DNA of 64,000 nt from Haemophilus influenzae (lineage in GTDB: Bacteria > Pseudomonadota > Gammaproteobacteria > Enterobacterales > Pasteurellaceae): assembly GCF_019703545.1 (NCBI RefSeq), contig NZ_AP018771.1:1426001-1490000 (forward strand). Reading direction: 5' to 3'. Below, one piece after another: positions 36,520-47,998 of the stretch; the stretch's first letter is position 1, and the number at the start of each line of letters is the position of its first letter. A model generated the notes under the pieces. It was not told where the DNA came from and made no database searches. It saw only the letters and a list, made by a program, of their open reading frames with translations. Made by a program: the position numbers and the translations under genes.

Positions 36520-37215
36520 ATGACGAGAAAAATTCTGATAGTTGAAGATGAATGTGCAATCCGTGAAATGATCACACTGTTTTTATCTCAAAAATACTAT
36601 GATGTGATTGAAGCGAGCGATTTCAAAACAGCGATAAACAAGATAAAAGAAAATCCTAAACTAATATTATTGGATTGGATGCTACCTGGTCGTTCAGGTA
36701 TACAATTTATACAGTATATTAAAAAGCAAGAAAGCTATGCTGCGATTCCCATTATTATGCTCACAGCTAAAAGTACAGAAGAAGATTGTATTGCCTGTTT
36801 AAATGCAGGGGCTGATGACTACATCACTAAACCCTTTTCACCTCAAATTTTATTAGCTCGCATTGAGGCAGTATGGAGGAGAATTTATGAACAACAAAGT
36901 CAATTTATACAAATCGATGAACTTTCCATTGATGAAAATGCTCAGAGAGTGTTTTTCCAACAGCAGGAAATTAATTTAAGTAGTACAGAATTTAAATTGT
37001 TACATTTTTTTATGAGGCACCCTGAAAAAGTTTATTCTAGAGAACAATTGTTAAATCGTATTTGGCATAATGATCTAGAAGTTGAATATCGCACTGTTGA
37101 TAGCTATATTCGCCGTTTACGCCGTAATTTAGCTCCTTTTCAATGTGAAGATTACATCCAAACAGTTCGAGGATCTGGTTATCGATTTTCTAGTTATTTA
37201 CGAGATAAACAATGA
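36520..37215 (+). CDS. phoB: Phosphate regulon response regulator
   Basis: 231 residues. Receiver domain with the acidic pair ED (residues 10-11), phospho-acceptor Asp52 in [11 protein letters not shown] and Lys in YITKPFSP; C-terminal winged helix with [14 protein letters not shown]. Activates Pho-box promoters such as that of pstS. Overlaps phoR by 4 bases. Confidence 0.96.
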   Translation: MTRKILIVEDECAIREMITLFLSQKYYDVIEASDFKTAINKIKENPKLILLDWMLPGRSGIQFIQYIKKQESYAAIPIIMLTAKSTEEDCIACLNAGADDYITKPFSPQILLARIEAVWRRIYEQQSQFIQIDELSIDENAQRVFFQQQEINLSSTEFKLLHFFMRHPEKVYSREQLLNRIWHNDLEVEYRTVDSYIRRLRRNLAPFQCEDYIQTVRGSGYRFSSYLRDKQ

Positions 37216-38489
37216 AAAAAATATTGAATTTTATTGTTGAAATAAATTTGGCAATCATTATTTCCTTATTTACTTCTGATTTTATTCTTTGGTTTGCAAT
37301 AATACTTTTATTAATTTTAGCTTGGCATCATATTAATGAATATCGTTTACTTAAATATCTCAATTTAAAGCAAGATAATAAATTCTCTTTATTACAATTA
37401 GGGACATTCTCTCAAACTGAAGCCTACCATCGTCATCAAATTTACAAAGAAAAATGTGCAAGTTTACGTTTGTTATCTCAAATAAATAAAAATATTAAGT
37501 ATTTACCAGATGCAATTATTATCTGTCAGCATAATGGTAATATTTCTTGGTGTAATTCAATTGCACAACAGATGTTTGATTTTTGTTGGAATAAAAAAGT
37601 CCAGAAAAATATTTTTGATGTTATTTTTTATGAACAATTTAAACATTATTTTTTCAGTCAAAAAAAAAGACGACCGTTAGTACTATTAACTTATAATCAA
37701 CGTTATATTGAGGTGCAGTCGCACGCTTATAATTCTCATATGATTTTAGTTGTCGCTCGAGATATTACAGATATGATTCATTTACTTAATTCACGCCAAA
37801 AATTCTTGAGTAATATTAATCACGAGCTACGTACTCCATTAACCGTATTACAAGGTTACTTAGAAATTCTTGCAGATAATAATATTCAGAACCCTCTACA
37901 AAAAAAGGCTATTTTTGCAATGCAAGAGCAAAGCCAACGAATGGAACATCTATTACAACAATTTAATTTTTTAGCAAAAATAGAAACAACTTCAGATAAG
38001 GATTTTCGTACATTTGATATGTCAGCCATGATAAATTCTTTAAGAAAAGATACAGATATATTAAATACTTATAATCATCACATTGAATTTATTATTCAGC
38101 CTAATATCATTATTTTTGGAAATGAATCTCAACTAAGAAGTGCCGTTTCAAATTTAATTTATAATGCTATTAAGCATTCTGGCAAACAGTGTCATATTCA
38201 AATTCAATGGGAAACTTGTGAACAGGGTATTAAATTTAACGTGATAGATAATGGTGTTGGCATATCACCACAGCATATTCCACATTTAACAGAACGTTTT
38301 TATAGAGTTGATGAATCTCGTAGCCATTTAACTGGTGGAAGTGGTTTAGGACTAGCTATTGTGAAGCATACTTTATTACAATATCATTCTCATTTAAATA
38401 TTGAAAGTACTGAAACGAAGGGTAGTAGTTTTTCGTTTATCATACCTAAACGCTTTGTCATATCAAAAAATAATAAAGAAATTCAATGA
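37212..38489 (+). CDS. phoR: Phosphate regulon sensor kinase
   Basis: 425 residues. Two N-terminal membrane spans ([10 protein letters not shown] and [11 protein letters not shown]), a PAS-like domain, the H-box with His204 in [20 protein letters not shown], then N, G1 (VIDNGVGIS) and G2 ([12 protein letters not shown]) ATP-binding boxes. Lacks a large periplasmic domain, as PhoR does; it senses the state of PstSCAB. Confidence 0.96.
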   Translation: MKKILNFIVEINLAIIISLFTSDFILWFAIILLLILAWHHINEYRLLKYLNLKQDNKFSLLQLGTFSQTEAYHRHQIYKEKCASLRLLSQINKNIKYLPDAIIICQHNGNISWCNSIAQQMFDFCWNKKVQKNIFDVIFYEQFKHYFFSQKKRRPLVLLTYNQRYIEVQSHAYNSHMILVVARDITDMIHLLNSRQKFLSNINHELRTPLTVLQGYLEILADNNIQNPLQKKAIFAMQEQSQRMEHLLQQFNFLAKIETTSDKDFRTFDMSAMINSLRKDTDILNTYNHHIEFIIQPNIIIFGNESQLRSAVSNLIYNAIKHSGKQCHIQIQWETCEQGIKFNVIDNGVGISPQHIPHLTERFYRVDESRSHLTGGSGLGLAIVKHTLLQYHSHLNIESTETKGSSFSFIIPKRFVISKNNKEIQ

Positions 38490-39110
38490 TAATACACGTT
38501 GCAAGTATTAGCTGACACGGTAGTAAATAACACATCAGAAAATCGAAAATAGCGGGCTAGTGGAGAGCTTAGATACATAAAAAACACAGCTTGGTAGTTT
38601 TTCACCCATCTAAACTTATATTATTTAGATTATGTAGCAGTTGCTAAATCACCTAAATCTTTATCAATCAAGCATAAATCTTTAAATGCTGCAGTACTTT
38701 CACACCCATGAATCGAACACTGTAAATAAACATCATAGTATGGCTCTAAATTAATTTACTCGTTCATCTTATTTGATTAAGTATAACTAATTAAGAGAGA
38801 AGAAATAATCTCTTTATAACCTATAATTAAAGTTACTTTGTATTTTTTTATAATTTAACATAATATACATTATGCGAAATTAGTTATCAGGTTAGCGGGA
38901 ACTACGGATTAAATAAATCACAGAGTTATACACAAGTTACAAGTACTAGCAAAACAAGACAAAATAAGGCTAGATAACACGTTGTAACGCGTCATTTTAT
39001 AGAGTTATTGAACGGATGAATTTAAATGTAAAGGAAATGTAAAGTGAAATAAGCTTAAATCTATGTGATTACGCTACGTAAAATCTGGAGAATTTCTTGG
39101 ATATTTTCTT
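38490..39110. other. Gene-free region after phoR with a ferritin remnant
   Basis: Apart from the decayed ferritin at 38630-38784 I see no gene. AT-rich, with no uptake signal. Confidence 0.5.
38630..38784 (-). pseudogene. Decayed third ferritin copy
   Basis: The minus strand reads a mutated start (ATA for ATG in the same TTAGTTAT-CTTAATCAAATAA context as ftnA), then INLEPYYDVYLQCS and HGCESTAAF, a large gap, and LIDKDLGDLATAT with stop. These match the front ([27 protein letters not shown]) and the end ([13 protein letters not shown]) of the two intact ferritins. The middle, with most ferroxidase ligands, is deleted and there is an in-frame stop. Confidence 0.8.
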
Positions 39111-39124
39111 CCCAGAAAAACAAC

Positions 39125-39159
39125 AAAAAAAGCACGTTTTTATTAAAACGTGCTTTTTG
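39125..39159 (-). terminator. sbcB terminator
   Basis: AAAAAGCACGTTTT and AAAACGTGCTTTTT form a 14-base inverted repeat around TATT, with T/A runs on both strands. Confidence 0.85.
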
Positions 39160-39181
39160 ACGAAATGTGACAACGTATCGA

Positions 39182-40603
39182 CTAACCTAGTAATTTTATA
39201 CCATATTCATATACTTGTTGTAGCAAAGATAGTTTTTCAGAATTATCTGAATGTTCCTCAGCTAAACGTTGTAAACTTGATTCAAACTCTACCGCACTTT
39301 TTTCAAGTTTATTCTGCCGGTATTTTTTCCATTTAATTTGTTCAGCGCGTGTGAGGGTTTTATAAAAATGACGAGCGCGATAATGGAACAATAATTCAAG
39401 GATACGTTTATCTTCAAAAGCTAAACCATGTTCAGATAATTTTTCTGCAGGTAAACTACGTAAAATAGCCATATTATTTTTATCAGCATTGCTAAAAAAG
39501 CCATTGTATAACTCAGTTTCTACATTATCATTCGATGCAAATTGACGTTCTTCATTAAAAATATCCGCCACTTTTTCACGAATATCAAAAGATGCTCGTA
39601 ATTTTGCAAGATTATCCAAGCATAATTGTCGATCAATACCCAATCGATTTGCTGTTTCTGGTAACAAAGTTTTAGCTGGTGCTAAAATAGGACATTTATT
39701 GATATGCACAAGCTTTAACGGAACAGATGAAACTCCTCTTTCTTCTAATTCAGATTTTTTAGTATATAAATCTGTCCGTAATTCATCCGCACTTTTGGCT
39801 AATAAATTATCGATATCGCCAGTTAAATCACAAACAATGAGTGCATTTTGATTTGTCGGATGCCAAGCTAAAGGTGCAACCCAAGTGCAATTTCCACGAT
39901 AATTCCCTAGCATTCCAGAAACATGCACTAAAGGTGTCATTGCGCCTGTATCAACTAATTTTTCGATTTCTTTTTTACCTCGGTTTTCAAAGAAATATTG
40001 GAATAATTTAGGCTGTTTTTCTTTAATTAATTTCGCCATAGCAATAGTTGCATATACATCCGCCATGGCATCGTGAGCATTTTCATGCTCAATACCATTT
40101 GCTTTAGTGAGTTTTTCTAAGCGGAAACTTGGCATTCCATCATCGTCATAAGCCCAATTAATTCCTTCTGGACGCAAGGCATAACAGGCTCGCACTAAAT
40201 CTAACAAATCCCAGCGTGAATTCCCGTTTTTCCAGCTGTATTCATAAGGATCAATGAAATTACGATAAAACGTATAACGCGTCATTTCATCATCATAGCG
40301 AATATTGTTATAACCCATGACACAAGTATTGGGTTGGGAAAATTCTGCTAAGATATTTGCGGCGAATTCAGGCTCTGAAAGCCCCTTTTCATTACATTCT
40401 TGAGGCGTAATTCCTGTGACCATTACGGCTTCAGGAGCCGGTAAATAATCGTTGGTTTGTTTACAATAAAACATTATTGGTTCGCCAATGATATTAAAAT
40501 CAGCATCTGTACGAATACCCGCAAATTGCGCAGGGCGATCTGTTGCTGGATTTACACCAAAACTTTCATAATCGTAAATAAAAAAGCTGAAATCTTTTGC
40601 CAT
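39182..40603 (-). CDS. sbcB: Exodeoxyribonuclease I
   Basis: 473 residues. DEDD-type 3'-5' exonuclease: DYESFGVNPATDRPAQF (first acidic motif, residue 10), GYNNIRYDDEMTRYTFYRN (second), and HDAMADVYAT (third). The SH3-like and C-terminal helical domains complete the C-shaped clamp. Degrades single-stranded DNA in recombination and mismatch repair. Confidence 0.96.
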   Translation of the reverse strand: MAKDFSFFIYDYESFGVNPATDRPAQFAGIRTDADFNIIGEPIMFYCKQTNDYLPAPEAVMVTGITPQECNEKGLSEPEFAANILAEFSQPNTCVMGYNNIRYDDEMTRYTFYRNFIDPYEYSWKNGNSRWDLLDLVRACYALRPEGINWAYDDDGMPSFRLEKLTKANGIEHENAHDAMADVYATIAMAKLIKEKQPKLFQYFFENRGKKEIEKLVDTGAMTPLVHVSGMLGNYRGNCTWVAPLAWHPTNQNALIVCDLTGDIDNLLAKSADELRTDLYTKKSELEERGVSSVPLKLVHINKCPILAPAKTLLPETANRLGIDRQLCLDNLAKLRASFDIREKVADIFNEERQFASNDNVETELYNGFFSNADKNNMAILRSLPAEKLSEHGLAFEDKRILELLFHYRARHFYKTLTRAEQIKWKKYRQNKLEKSAVEFESSLQRLAEEHSDNSEKLSLLQQVYEYGIKLLG

Positions 40604-40615
40604 GACTAGTCTCTT

Positions 40616-41491
40616 TTACGCGATGATTTTATCTAAATAATATAGGCAAAAAATAGCCGACAAACTGAAAATAATACCTAGCCAATTTAGCTTACTGATT
40701 TTTTCTTTAAAAGCTGATGCGCCAGTTAGCGTGCCTAAACAAATCACGCCAATGTTCATTCCCGCGAAAACAAGCGTTGGATTTCCAGCAAAACTTTGAT
40801 GTGCTTTTATATAGAATAAAATATTAAAGAAATTCAATACACCTAAAACGATGCCGCCAATTACACTTGATGATGTCCATTGCGCACGTTTTAAGAATAA
40901 ATAGATAAACATAACGCAAGCTGCAAGCGAGAAAGAAATAAACAATGTTGCAGGAAATGCACCGCCGCTTTTCGCCACTTGTTTGAATAAAATATCAATG
41001 ATGCCGTAACCAAACCACACACCGATTAATCCTAAAACACCTTTAAAATTGACCGCACTTTGCCCTTGAGTTGGCTTAGTTAATAAACAAAATAAACCAA
41101 TAAAAGCTAATACAACGCCAATGATTTTAGATTGGCTTAGTGTTTCATGAAAAATTAAAAACGCAGCTAAAATGGGAAGAAACAACGAAAGACGTTGCGC
41201 TGCGTCAGAACGTATAATTCCAGCAAACCCCACTGCTTTTGACATAATAATAAATACGCTAGGTAGCAATAAACCTAGTGCTAAAAAAATGGGTGAATTT
41301 TCGCTTTGTGCAATGTAATCAGTAAACTCTAAGCCTTTAAAATCAGGTTTAAGTAAGAAATAACTGAAAGTGATGGCTGTAATGTAGTTGAATGCGATAG
41401 CTTGTTCAATAATGATATTTTTTTTACGGGCAATTTTCAGTAAAACTGAAACTGCTACGCTGCAAAGAATGGCAAGAATAAGATTGTGCAT
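40616..41491 (-). CDS. EamA/DMT-family membrane transporter
   Basis: 291 residues with about ten hydrophobic spans and two EamA repeats; ends with KLNWLGIIFSLSAIFCLYYL. Substrate unknown. Starts 2 bases after the stop of the next upstream gene (41494), so likely one transcript with it and sbcB. Confidence 0.85.
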   Translation of the reverse strand: MHNLILAILCSVAVSVLLKIARKKNIIIEQAIAFNYITAITFSYFLLKPDFKGLEFTDYIAQSENSPIFLALGLLLPSVFIIMSKAVGFAGIIRSDAAQRLSLFLPILAAFLIFHETLSQSKIIGVVLAFIGLFCLLTKPTQGQSAVNFKGVLGLIGVWFGYGIIDILFKQVAKSGGAFPATLFISFSLAACVMFIYLFLKRAQWTSSSVIGGIVLGVLNFFNILFYIKAHQSFAGNPTLVFAGMNIGVICLGTLTGASAFKEKISKLNWLGIIFSLSAIFCLYYLDKIIA

Positions 41492-41493
41492 TT

Positions 41494-42402
41494 TTAATCC
41501 TTAATAGCTTGTTTAATTAAACTCATAACGTATTCAAGATATTGGGTACTTTCAACAGCAATTTCATAATCTCCATTTCCCCAGTGACCAGTATTAGATA
41601 CATTTTTGGCTAAATTTTTAGGATCATCTAATTCTCCATAAGGAAGATTAATCCAAATTTTTAAATTCTTTTGTTGAATACGAATATCTGCAATATTTCG
41701 ATCTTTTTTAAATGCAATGTAAAGTTTACGTACATTAATTTCTATATTTTGATCTAAGTTTAAAATTGCTTGCCTAAATGACTCATATAATTCCTGAATA
41801 AAATCAGTTTTATCAGCTAAGTGATCAGATTCTTGATAAACTTTTATTTCTTTTAATATTGAGAGTTCCTCTCTCTTTTCATTAGAAACTGCTTTAATAT
41901 TAGGTGCTGATTTTAATTTATTAATAATATTGAGCGTAATAATATCATTATCAAAGCGATTAACTTCCCATAATTCAATAGGTAAATCTTTAAAATTCGT
42001 GGCTTGAATTTGGAAATCATTAAAAGCAGGTGAAACAAAAATCACCTTAGATTGTGACCAATCCACATCATTTCTTTTAAGTGGGACTTTTTGCTTTTCA
42101 TTATATTCCACAATAAAATCAGCTTTATATTCAAGCATCAAATTAAGATAAGAAATCCCTTGATCAACCACACTAGAATTTTGTTGTCTTTTATATTCAA
42201 TAATGACAAAGGCTTGAGTTTCAGGATCAAAAGCTAAGGTATCAATACGTGAATTTTTAATAGAAAATTCCGAACGAATAAAAATATAGCCACTTAATAA
42301 GGTAAGATTTTCTTCAAATAAACGCTGAATATCCTTTTCCAGCTTAAATTTTTGCTGCTTCAGCTGTGATAATTGTCCTTTTTTTGATGTAAAGATTTTC
42401 AT
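41494..42402 (-). CDS. Nuclease-like protein with DUF5655 C-terminus
   Basis: 302 residues. The N-terminal half has a PD-(D/E)XK-like core: RIDTLAFDPETQAFVIIEYK gives the D...ExK pattern near residues 53-71, followed by a helix with Gln (VDQGISYLNLMLEY). The C-terminal 100 residues fit DUF5655 (IEINVRKLYIAFKKDRNIAD ... GHWGNGDYEIAV). Predicted DNA-related function unknown; placed between exonuclease I and mukB. Confidence 0.75.
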   Translation of the reverse strand: MKIFTSKKGQLSQLKQQKFKLEKDIQRLFEENLTLLSGYIFIRSEFSIKNSRIDTLAFDPETQAFVIIEYKRQQNSSVVDQGISYLNLMLEYKADFIVEYNEKQKVPLKRNDVDWSQSKVIFVSPAFNDFQIQATNFKDLPIELWEVNRFDNDIITLNIINKLKSAPNIKAVSNEKREELSILKEIKVYQESDHLADKTDFIQELYESFRQAILNLDQNIEINVRKLYIAFKKDRNIADIRIQQKNLKIWINLPYGELDDPKNLAKNVSNTGHWGNGDYEIAVESTQYLEYVMSLIKQAIKD

Positions 42403-42422
42403 TATTCCTTCCTTAAAGGCTT

Positions 42423-42460
42423 AAGTGCGGTCAAAAACACCGAAATTTTCAACCGCACTT
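42423..42460. terminator. Paired uptake-signal hairpin after mukB
   Basis: AAGTGCGGT (42423-42431) and ACCGCACTT (42452-42460) flank a 20-base loop between mukB and the DUF5655 gene. T tract is short, so termination may be partial. Confidence 0.55.
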
Positions 42461-42472
42461 CCCTTCTATTTT

Positions 42473-45400
42473 TTAATCTGTCGCACCGAATCCGCGTAAA
42501 CCAACAACGTGTACGTGCTCTTGGTTGCCTGCGATTTTACGCACGAGTTTATAAGTGGTGCCTTTTTCCGGGCTGATATTTTCAGGTGCAGCGATAAGCA
42601 ACTGCATATCCAAACGTTCGCAAAGTTCGAATAAGGTAGAAATAGATTTACCATCTAAACGTGCCGCTTCATCTAAGAACAACAAGCGACAAGGCACAAT
42701 ATCTTTACCACGAATTCGACGGCTTTCTTCTTCCCAGCTTTGAACAACCATTAAGAGAATTGACATACCTGTACCGATAGCTTCACCAGTAGAAAGTGCA
42801 CCACTTTCTGCACGTAACCAGCCATCAGCACCACGGAATACTTCCACTTCAAGCTCAAGATAATTACGGTAATCTAACAATTCTTCACCAATTGTTTGCG
42901 CTGTGCGTTGTCCCATATCAATATGTGGATTAATGCGTTGATAGAGCTTCGCCATAGCTTCAGAAAAAGTGATGCGATTATCGTTGAATAAATCTTGATA
43001 TTCATTTTGCTGACCAGAAAGTGCGTCCAACAACATGGCATGGGTATCACGAATATTCACTACCAAACGAACAGATTTCACCTGACCAAACGCAATGTTT
43101 TGTAAGCCTTGGTTAAGCATACGAATGCGATTTTGTTCACGCTGAATCGTTTTACGCATAATATTTGCAACACTTTCAGAACTGATTGCCAATTTTTTCT
43201 CACGGCCAGTTAATTCAGCCGTTAAACGAGAAAGCTCAATTTCCATTTGTTCAATGGCATCAATTGGATCATCCGTTTTAATAATGTCTTGGCGAATACG
43301 TTCACGTAGGTGCTGATATACCGCGATAAAGAACCGCACTTTATTTTCAGGTTTGCGACTATCTTCAGACACTCTTAGGCTATCACGTAAATATTCATTA
43401 TCCGCCACTGCTGTACGTAACGCACCTAACGCTTTATCTGACATTGAACGTAATTCATCTGCAGATAAATAAGCGAGCTCTCGGCGATTGAGGCGTTTTT
43501 CCATATCAGAGTTACGTGATAAGCGTAAAACCACACACCAACTCACTTTTGCTGCTACAACTAATTCACGTTGAGTTTTATAATCACGTTCAGTTTTGCG
43601 GATTAGACGATTTAAGTTGTCCGCTTCGCTTTCAATTAATGTCAGTTGTTTTTCTACATAAGAACGACGCTGACGGCTTGTTGAAAGTTGTTGATGTAAT
43701 TCATCACGACGGATACGCGCGCGTTCTTCAGCACCATCATCAGCTCTCACGCCAAGATCGCTAATTTCCCCAATCAATTCATTTAAGAGTTGATATTTAC
43801 TATCGTAAGAACTTTGTAACTGAATCAATACGCAATTATATTCGGCAAATTGACTTTGTTTTTGACGAACTTGCTCACGTTGTGTATCTCGCTGTGCTTG
43901 CATTTGTTCTAAACGTTGGCGAAGTTTTTCATTGAGTTCAGAAGTTTCAGCCTGCCCTGCATCTTCATAACCAAAATGCGGTTTACGTTGTACAACATCA
44001 GCTAACGCAAATACACGTTGTTGAACTTGTTTTTGACGCTCAATCGCTTGAGTTAATTCATTTTTTAAGCCTTCGTAATTTTCTGGATCACTTTGTAAAC
44101 TATTGGCTATAGGCTCTAATTGTGACAACGTTACGCCATATTGACGAATAAAATATTCATCTTGCTCTGCAATATCTAATTGCTCACGACATTCTTCAAT
44201 ACGATCAATTAAATCTTCATTAGCTAATACATTGAGTTGTGGAATTAACTTATTGAGTAATTGCAGTTTTTCTTTTGCATTATCTAATTGAATGCGTAAT
44301 TGTTGTTCGCCGTTATTAAATTGGTTTAATTCACGATCAATTTCATTGCGTTCGCGATTAATCTCAGACATTAACTCTTCTGGATTTGGCTGGAACGCCA
44401 GTGCTAAATGTAACCCAACAAATTGGCTGAAATGTTCGTGTAAACGTTGGCATTTTTGTACATCAAACGCAATTTGTGCATGTTGTTCTGCCACTTCATC
44501 ACGTTCAATTTGTAATTCTTCTAAACGTTTTTCACGTGCTGCACGCCCAAATAACGGGATTTCAGGGAATCTTGAATAGCGTAATTCACGATCTGAAACT
44601 TGCACTACAACACCCAGCTCAAGTTCTTGTGCAGATAATACGCTATCGTCAAATGCGGTAGGATCGCCTTCAATTAAATACAAATCATCAGGGCAATCTT
44701 CTAATTGCGCAAGTTGTTCACGCACAGCATTGAGATCACGCACAACAATAGCATGACGCACAGGTCCGTAAAGTGCGGAGAAATAAGGCGCATCTTCAAT
44801 GGTTACATCATCGTAAAGCTCTGAAAGCAGCACACCACCAAAACGTTCTGCCAGCATATTTAAACGTGAATCTTCTGAACCATCTGGCTGACTTAAACGA
44901 GAAATTTGTTCATCTAAATGCAAACGTTTTTGTTCAAGTTGATCACGCTGCATCGTGAGTTCACGTTCTTTCACAAGTTGTGATTGCATAAAATTCATCA
45001 CATCTTGGCTATGTTCAAACGTCTCGCCACTTTGTTGTTCTAGACGTTCCAATGCAGCTTGAGCCGTCAGCCATGCTGGTGCTTTACGCGCATTTTCATC
45101 ATAAAGTGCGGTTAAATTTTCACGTTTTTGACGAAGCGTAGAACGGTTTTCCACTTGTTCTGAAAGTCTTGCTGAAATGTCTTCAATTAACGCTTCTTGC
45201 TCGGCGTGATAATCCTCTAATTCTTCTGCTGTTTGTAAACTTAAATTAGCACGTTGATTAAAATCATTAAGTAATTTGACCGCACTTTGTTGTTGTGCAT
45301 AACGTTGCTCAAGTTCATGTAATTTTGTGCGAAGTTGTGGCGTTTGTTGTGCCTGCAATTTTTGGCTTGGATATTCACGTAATAATTCTTTGGCACTTTC

Positions 45401-47005
45401 CCAGGCTGCAGAACGAGGCATTTCACCCGCAATTTTGCATACTAATTGATACGCTTTATCGAACTGAGATTTTGCCGCTTCAGAAATAGACATTTTGTGC
45501 TCAAGCTCAAGTACGGTTTCCGTTAAACTTTCAGCATGGGCTTCAAATTCTGCGTGATAATCTTCTACATTTTTAACACTTAAATCCGCTAAACCGCATA
45601 ATGTTTTCGCTTTTTCAAGGGCTGCAATGGCTTGTTGATATTGAAGTGCGCGAGTTTGTTGGGCATCTAATGCTTTTTGATAGTCAGCTAATTGGGATCG
45701 TACAGCGTCAATTTCAATTTCAGTTTGCTCAAATTGGGCTTGGCTTTCTTCTAACGCATCATTCGCATCTTCAACCACCATTTTTTGTTCTTCTAAACGC
45801 TCGGTGAGTTCTGCAATATCTTCTTGATAACGCGTAATTTTTTCTTGGTGACGCAAAGCGTTTAACACTAAGTTAAGATGATCAACCGCACTTTGGTGAT
45901 CAACTTCTAAAGTACGTTCACTTTCTGCCAATTCAGCCACTTCTCGACTTAAATCAACTAAACGATGTTGGGATAAATTCTGCTCTGCTTTTGCTTTATA
46001 CCACTCACGACGAGATTCTAATGCAGCCTCAATATTGACACGGCGTTCATTCGCATTACGCATATAATCCGAAGCAACATAGTTGGTGGTTTCAGTAATT
46101 AAATGTTTGAATAAATCGCGATCTGATTGAGTGACCTTAATCGCTTCTAAAGTCATACGGTTTTCACGTAATGCACTTTCCATATCTTGGAAAGCTTTAC
46201 GCACACCTAAATTTTCTGGCAATAAATAGTCACGTAAAGAGCGTGTGATTGCGCTAGAAATACCGCCGTATAAAGACGCTTCGATAAGTTTATAGAATTT
46301 GCTTCGGTCTGATGCTGAACGTAAACGTTTCGGAATAATACCTAAATCGAACATCATGCCGTGATAATCGGTGATGGAATGATATTGTTTAAATTGCGCA
46401 CCGATGTTTTCAATTTTATCTTTAAGTTCGTTTAAATTAAGGACACGTGCTTGACGTTCGTCCACGATTTCAGTGAAAAGTGCGGTTGGATTTTGAGATA
46501 ATTCGACACCTTGAATTGAGAACGTTTTTAAATCAACCTTTTTATCACGACCTGCAATTTGTTGCAGACGCACACCAACAAGAATACGTTGATGACGTGA
46601 ATTAATGGTATCTAATACTGCGTAACAAACACCCGGGCGTAATTTACCATGTAAACCTTTATCGCGAGAACCGCCTGTAGAGCCAGCCTCTGTTGTATTA
46701 CGGAAATGTAAAAGGGTTAAATCGGGAATTAATGCGGTCACAAATCCAGCCATTGTGGTTGATTTCCCCGCACCGTTACCCCCAGAAAGTGTGGTAACTA
46801 ATTCATCTAAATCAAAAGTACGGGCAAAAAAACCATTCCAGTTAATTAAGGTTAAAGAACGGAATTTACCACGCTCTACACCATTGTTTGCAGTCATGCT
46901 AAAAGGTATAGATGCATCAACGATTTCTTCGACGTTTTCATTTTCCATAATGACTTCATCGCTCTCTAATTCGATTTCATTTTCTAATTCAAAAACATCA
47001 GACAT
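42473..47005 (-). CDS. mukB: Condensin ATPase MukB
   Basis: 1510 residues, SMC-like. Walker [10 protein letters not shown] (75-83), two long coiled coils around a hinge (about residues 670-800), signature [14 protein letters not shown] and Walker [13 protein letters not shown] near the C-terminus. Forms the MukBEF complex that compacts and segregates the chromosome. ATG overlaps the mukE stop. Confidence 0.97.
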   Translation of the reverse strand: MSDVFELENEIELESDEVIMENENVEEIVDASIPFSMTANNGVERGKFRSLTLINWNGFFARTFDLDELVTTLSGGNGAGKSTTMAGFVTALIPDLTLLHFRNTTEAGSTGGSRDKGLHGKLRPGVCYAVLDTINSRHQRILVGVRLQQIAGRDKKVDLKTFSIQGVELSQNPTALFTEIVDERQARVLNLNELKDKIENIGAQFKQYHSITDYHGMMFDLGIIPKRLRSASDRSKFYKLIEASLYGGISSAITRSLRDYLLPENLGVRKAFQDMESALRENRMTLEAIKVTQSDRDLFKHLITETTNYVASDYMRNANERRVNIEAALESRREWYKAKAEQNLSQHRLVDLSREVAELAESERTLEVDHQSAVDHLNLVLNALRHQEKITRYQEDIAELTERLEEQKMVVEDANDALEESQAQFEQTEIEIDAVRSQLADYQKALDAQQTRALQYQQAIAALEKAKTLCGLADLSVKNVEDYHAEFEAHAESLTETVLELEHKMSISEAAKSQFDKAYQLVCKIAGEMPRSAAWESAKELLREYPSQKLQAQQTPQLRTKLHELEQRYAQQQSAVKLLNDFNQRANLSLQTAEELEDYHAEQEALIEDISARLSEQVENRSTLRQKRENLTALYDENARKAPAWLTAQAALERLEQQSGETFEHSQDVMNFMQSQLVKERELTMQRDQLEQKRLHLDEQISRLSQPDGSEDSRLNMLAERFGGVLLSELYDDVTIEDAPYFSALYGPVRHAIVVRDLNAVREQLAQLEDCPDDLYLIEGDPTAFDDSVLSAQELELGVVVQVSDRELRYSRFPEIPLFGRAAREKRLEELQIERDEVAEQHAQIAFDVQKCQRLHEHFSQFVGLHLALAFQPNPEELMSEINRERNEIDRELNQFNNGEQQLRIQLDNAKEKLQLLNKLIPQLNVLANEDLIDRIEECREQLDIAEQDEYFIRQYGVTLSQLEPIANSLQSDPENYEGLKNELTQAIERQKQVQQRVFALADVVQRKPHFGYEDAGQAETSELNEKLRQRLEQMQAQRDTQREQVRQKQSQFAEYNCVLIQLQSSYDSKYQLLNELIGEISDLGVRADDGAEERARIRRDELHQQLSTSRQRRSYVEKQLTLIESEADNLNRLIRKTERDYKTQRELVVAAKVSWCVVLRLSRNSDMEKRLNRRELAYLSADELRSMSDKALGALRTAVADNEYLRDSLRVSEDSRKPENKVRFFIAVYQHLRERIRQDIIKTDDPIDAIEQMEIELSRLTAELTGREKKLAISSESVANIMRKTIQREQNRIRMLNQGLQNIAFGQVKSVRLVVNIRDTHAMLLDALSGQQNEYQDLFNDNRITFSEAMAKLYQRINPHIDMGQRTAQTIGEELLDYRNYLELEVEVFRGADGWLRAESGALSTGEAIGTGMSILLMVVQSWEEESRRIRGKDIVPCRLLFLDEAARLDGKSISTLFELCERLDMQLLIAAPENISPEKGTTYKLVRKIAGNQEHVHVVGLRGFGATD

Positions 47006-47739
47006 TATTCTTGTTCTCCGTCAAATTCTTCGTCAATTTCATCCGCACTTTTCGTATCGTTTTCCATTAATTGCGCTTGTTTTTCCAACGCTAAGGATTC
47101 TGGTGTTGCCACTTCCCCATCACGAATAAGTCGAGCTTGTGCTTCTAATGGATCATCTCCGCTACGCACTTCTGCACCAAAACGAAATACAGATTCAGAA
47201 ATCGTAAATTTCCCACTATTTTGTTCGCCAACAGTTTGAATCATACCTAAACGACGTAAACGACCAATTGCAGCCCGCACTTTTTCTACCAATTTTTGTT
47301 TATCTAAGTCAGAACCACTTGAACGCTGATTAACTGCTTTTAATAATTTTCCTTCATCGGCAAGATTTAATAATTCATCATACACTTCTTGCGTACTAAA
47401 AATGCCCTGTTGAGCTAAACGTTCTGGGCTTAAATAAAGATAACAAAGCACTTTACCAACAAGCATTTCCAACTCAGAAAGTACTGAACGCGCAATTAAT
47501 GTCGTTGCTTTCGGGCGAAGATAGAAGAATCCTTCTGGCGCACGAATTAGTTCCACGTTATAGCGACGATAAAATCCGTCTAATTCATTTTGGAAATCCA
47601 TTAAAAATGCGTGATTATCTAAATGCTCCGTGCTGATATGGCGACCGGAACGTAACAGGCTATCTACCGCTGGAAATATTGGATTTGCAATCGCCACAGC
47701 GAGTTTTGGGGAAATTACATCTTGAAGGTTGTCTGTCAT
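47005..47739 (-). CDS. mukE: Condensin subunit MukE
   Basis: 244 residues with tandem winged-helix domains ([20 protein letters not shown] at the start; [16 protein letters not shown]) and an acidic tail ([14 protein letters not shown]). Bridges MukF to MukB. One-base overlap with mukB. Confidence 0.95.
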   Translation of the reverse strand: MTDNLQDVISPKLAVAIANPIFPAVDSLLRSGRHISTEHLDNHAFLMDFQNELDGFYRRYNVELIRAPEGFFYLRPKATTLIARSVLSELEMLVGKVLCYLYLSPERLAQQGIFSTQEVYDELLNLADEGKLLKAVNQRSSGSDLDKQKLVEKVRAAIGRLRRLGMIQTVGEQNSGKFTISESVFRFGAEVRSGDDPLEAQARLIRDGEVATPESLALEKQAQLMENDTKSADEIDEEFDGEQE

Positions 47740-47796
47740 AGGTTATTTCTCTATTAAAACTTTATTCAGTTACTTTCTTCGTTAATCATTATTGCC

Positions 47797-47954
47797 AAAT
47801 CTCCCCTGGCCCCTCTTTGCTAAAGAGGGGGATATTCTTTAACAAATCAATTCTTGCTGATTACTTCAGCATTTTTTAACACAATGAAATAATCTCAATA
47901 TCGATTATTTCATTATTATTCCCCCATTTAGCAAAGAGGGATTGGGGAAATCTA
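47797..47954. mobile_element. MITE-like inverted-repeat element between mukE and mukF
   Basis: About 158 bp. Left end AAATCTCCCCTGGCCCCTCT (47797-47816, then TTGCTAAAGAGGGGGA) and right end (47919-47954) are imperfect inverted copies (right, reversed: AGATTTCCCCAATCCCTCTT, TGCTAAATGGGGGA). A second dyad, GAAATAATC / GATTATTTC (47886-47911), is in the middle. No coding capacity. It resembles short intergenic dyad repeats of Pasteurellaceae. Confidence 0.7.
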
Positions 47955-47998
47955 ACAAAAGTAATTCCGTCGAAATTAGCTTTTAAATTATCTTAAAA

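Noticed and set aside
38926..38934. TTATACACA as a DnaA box or origin signal
   Set aside because: A single near match in AT-rich DNA with no cluster, no AT-rich 13-mers and no dnaA or gidA genes nearby.
44292..44661. Plus-strand frames across mukB
   Set aside because: Shadows of the mukB coding frame; no start sites and no independent protein features.
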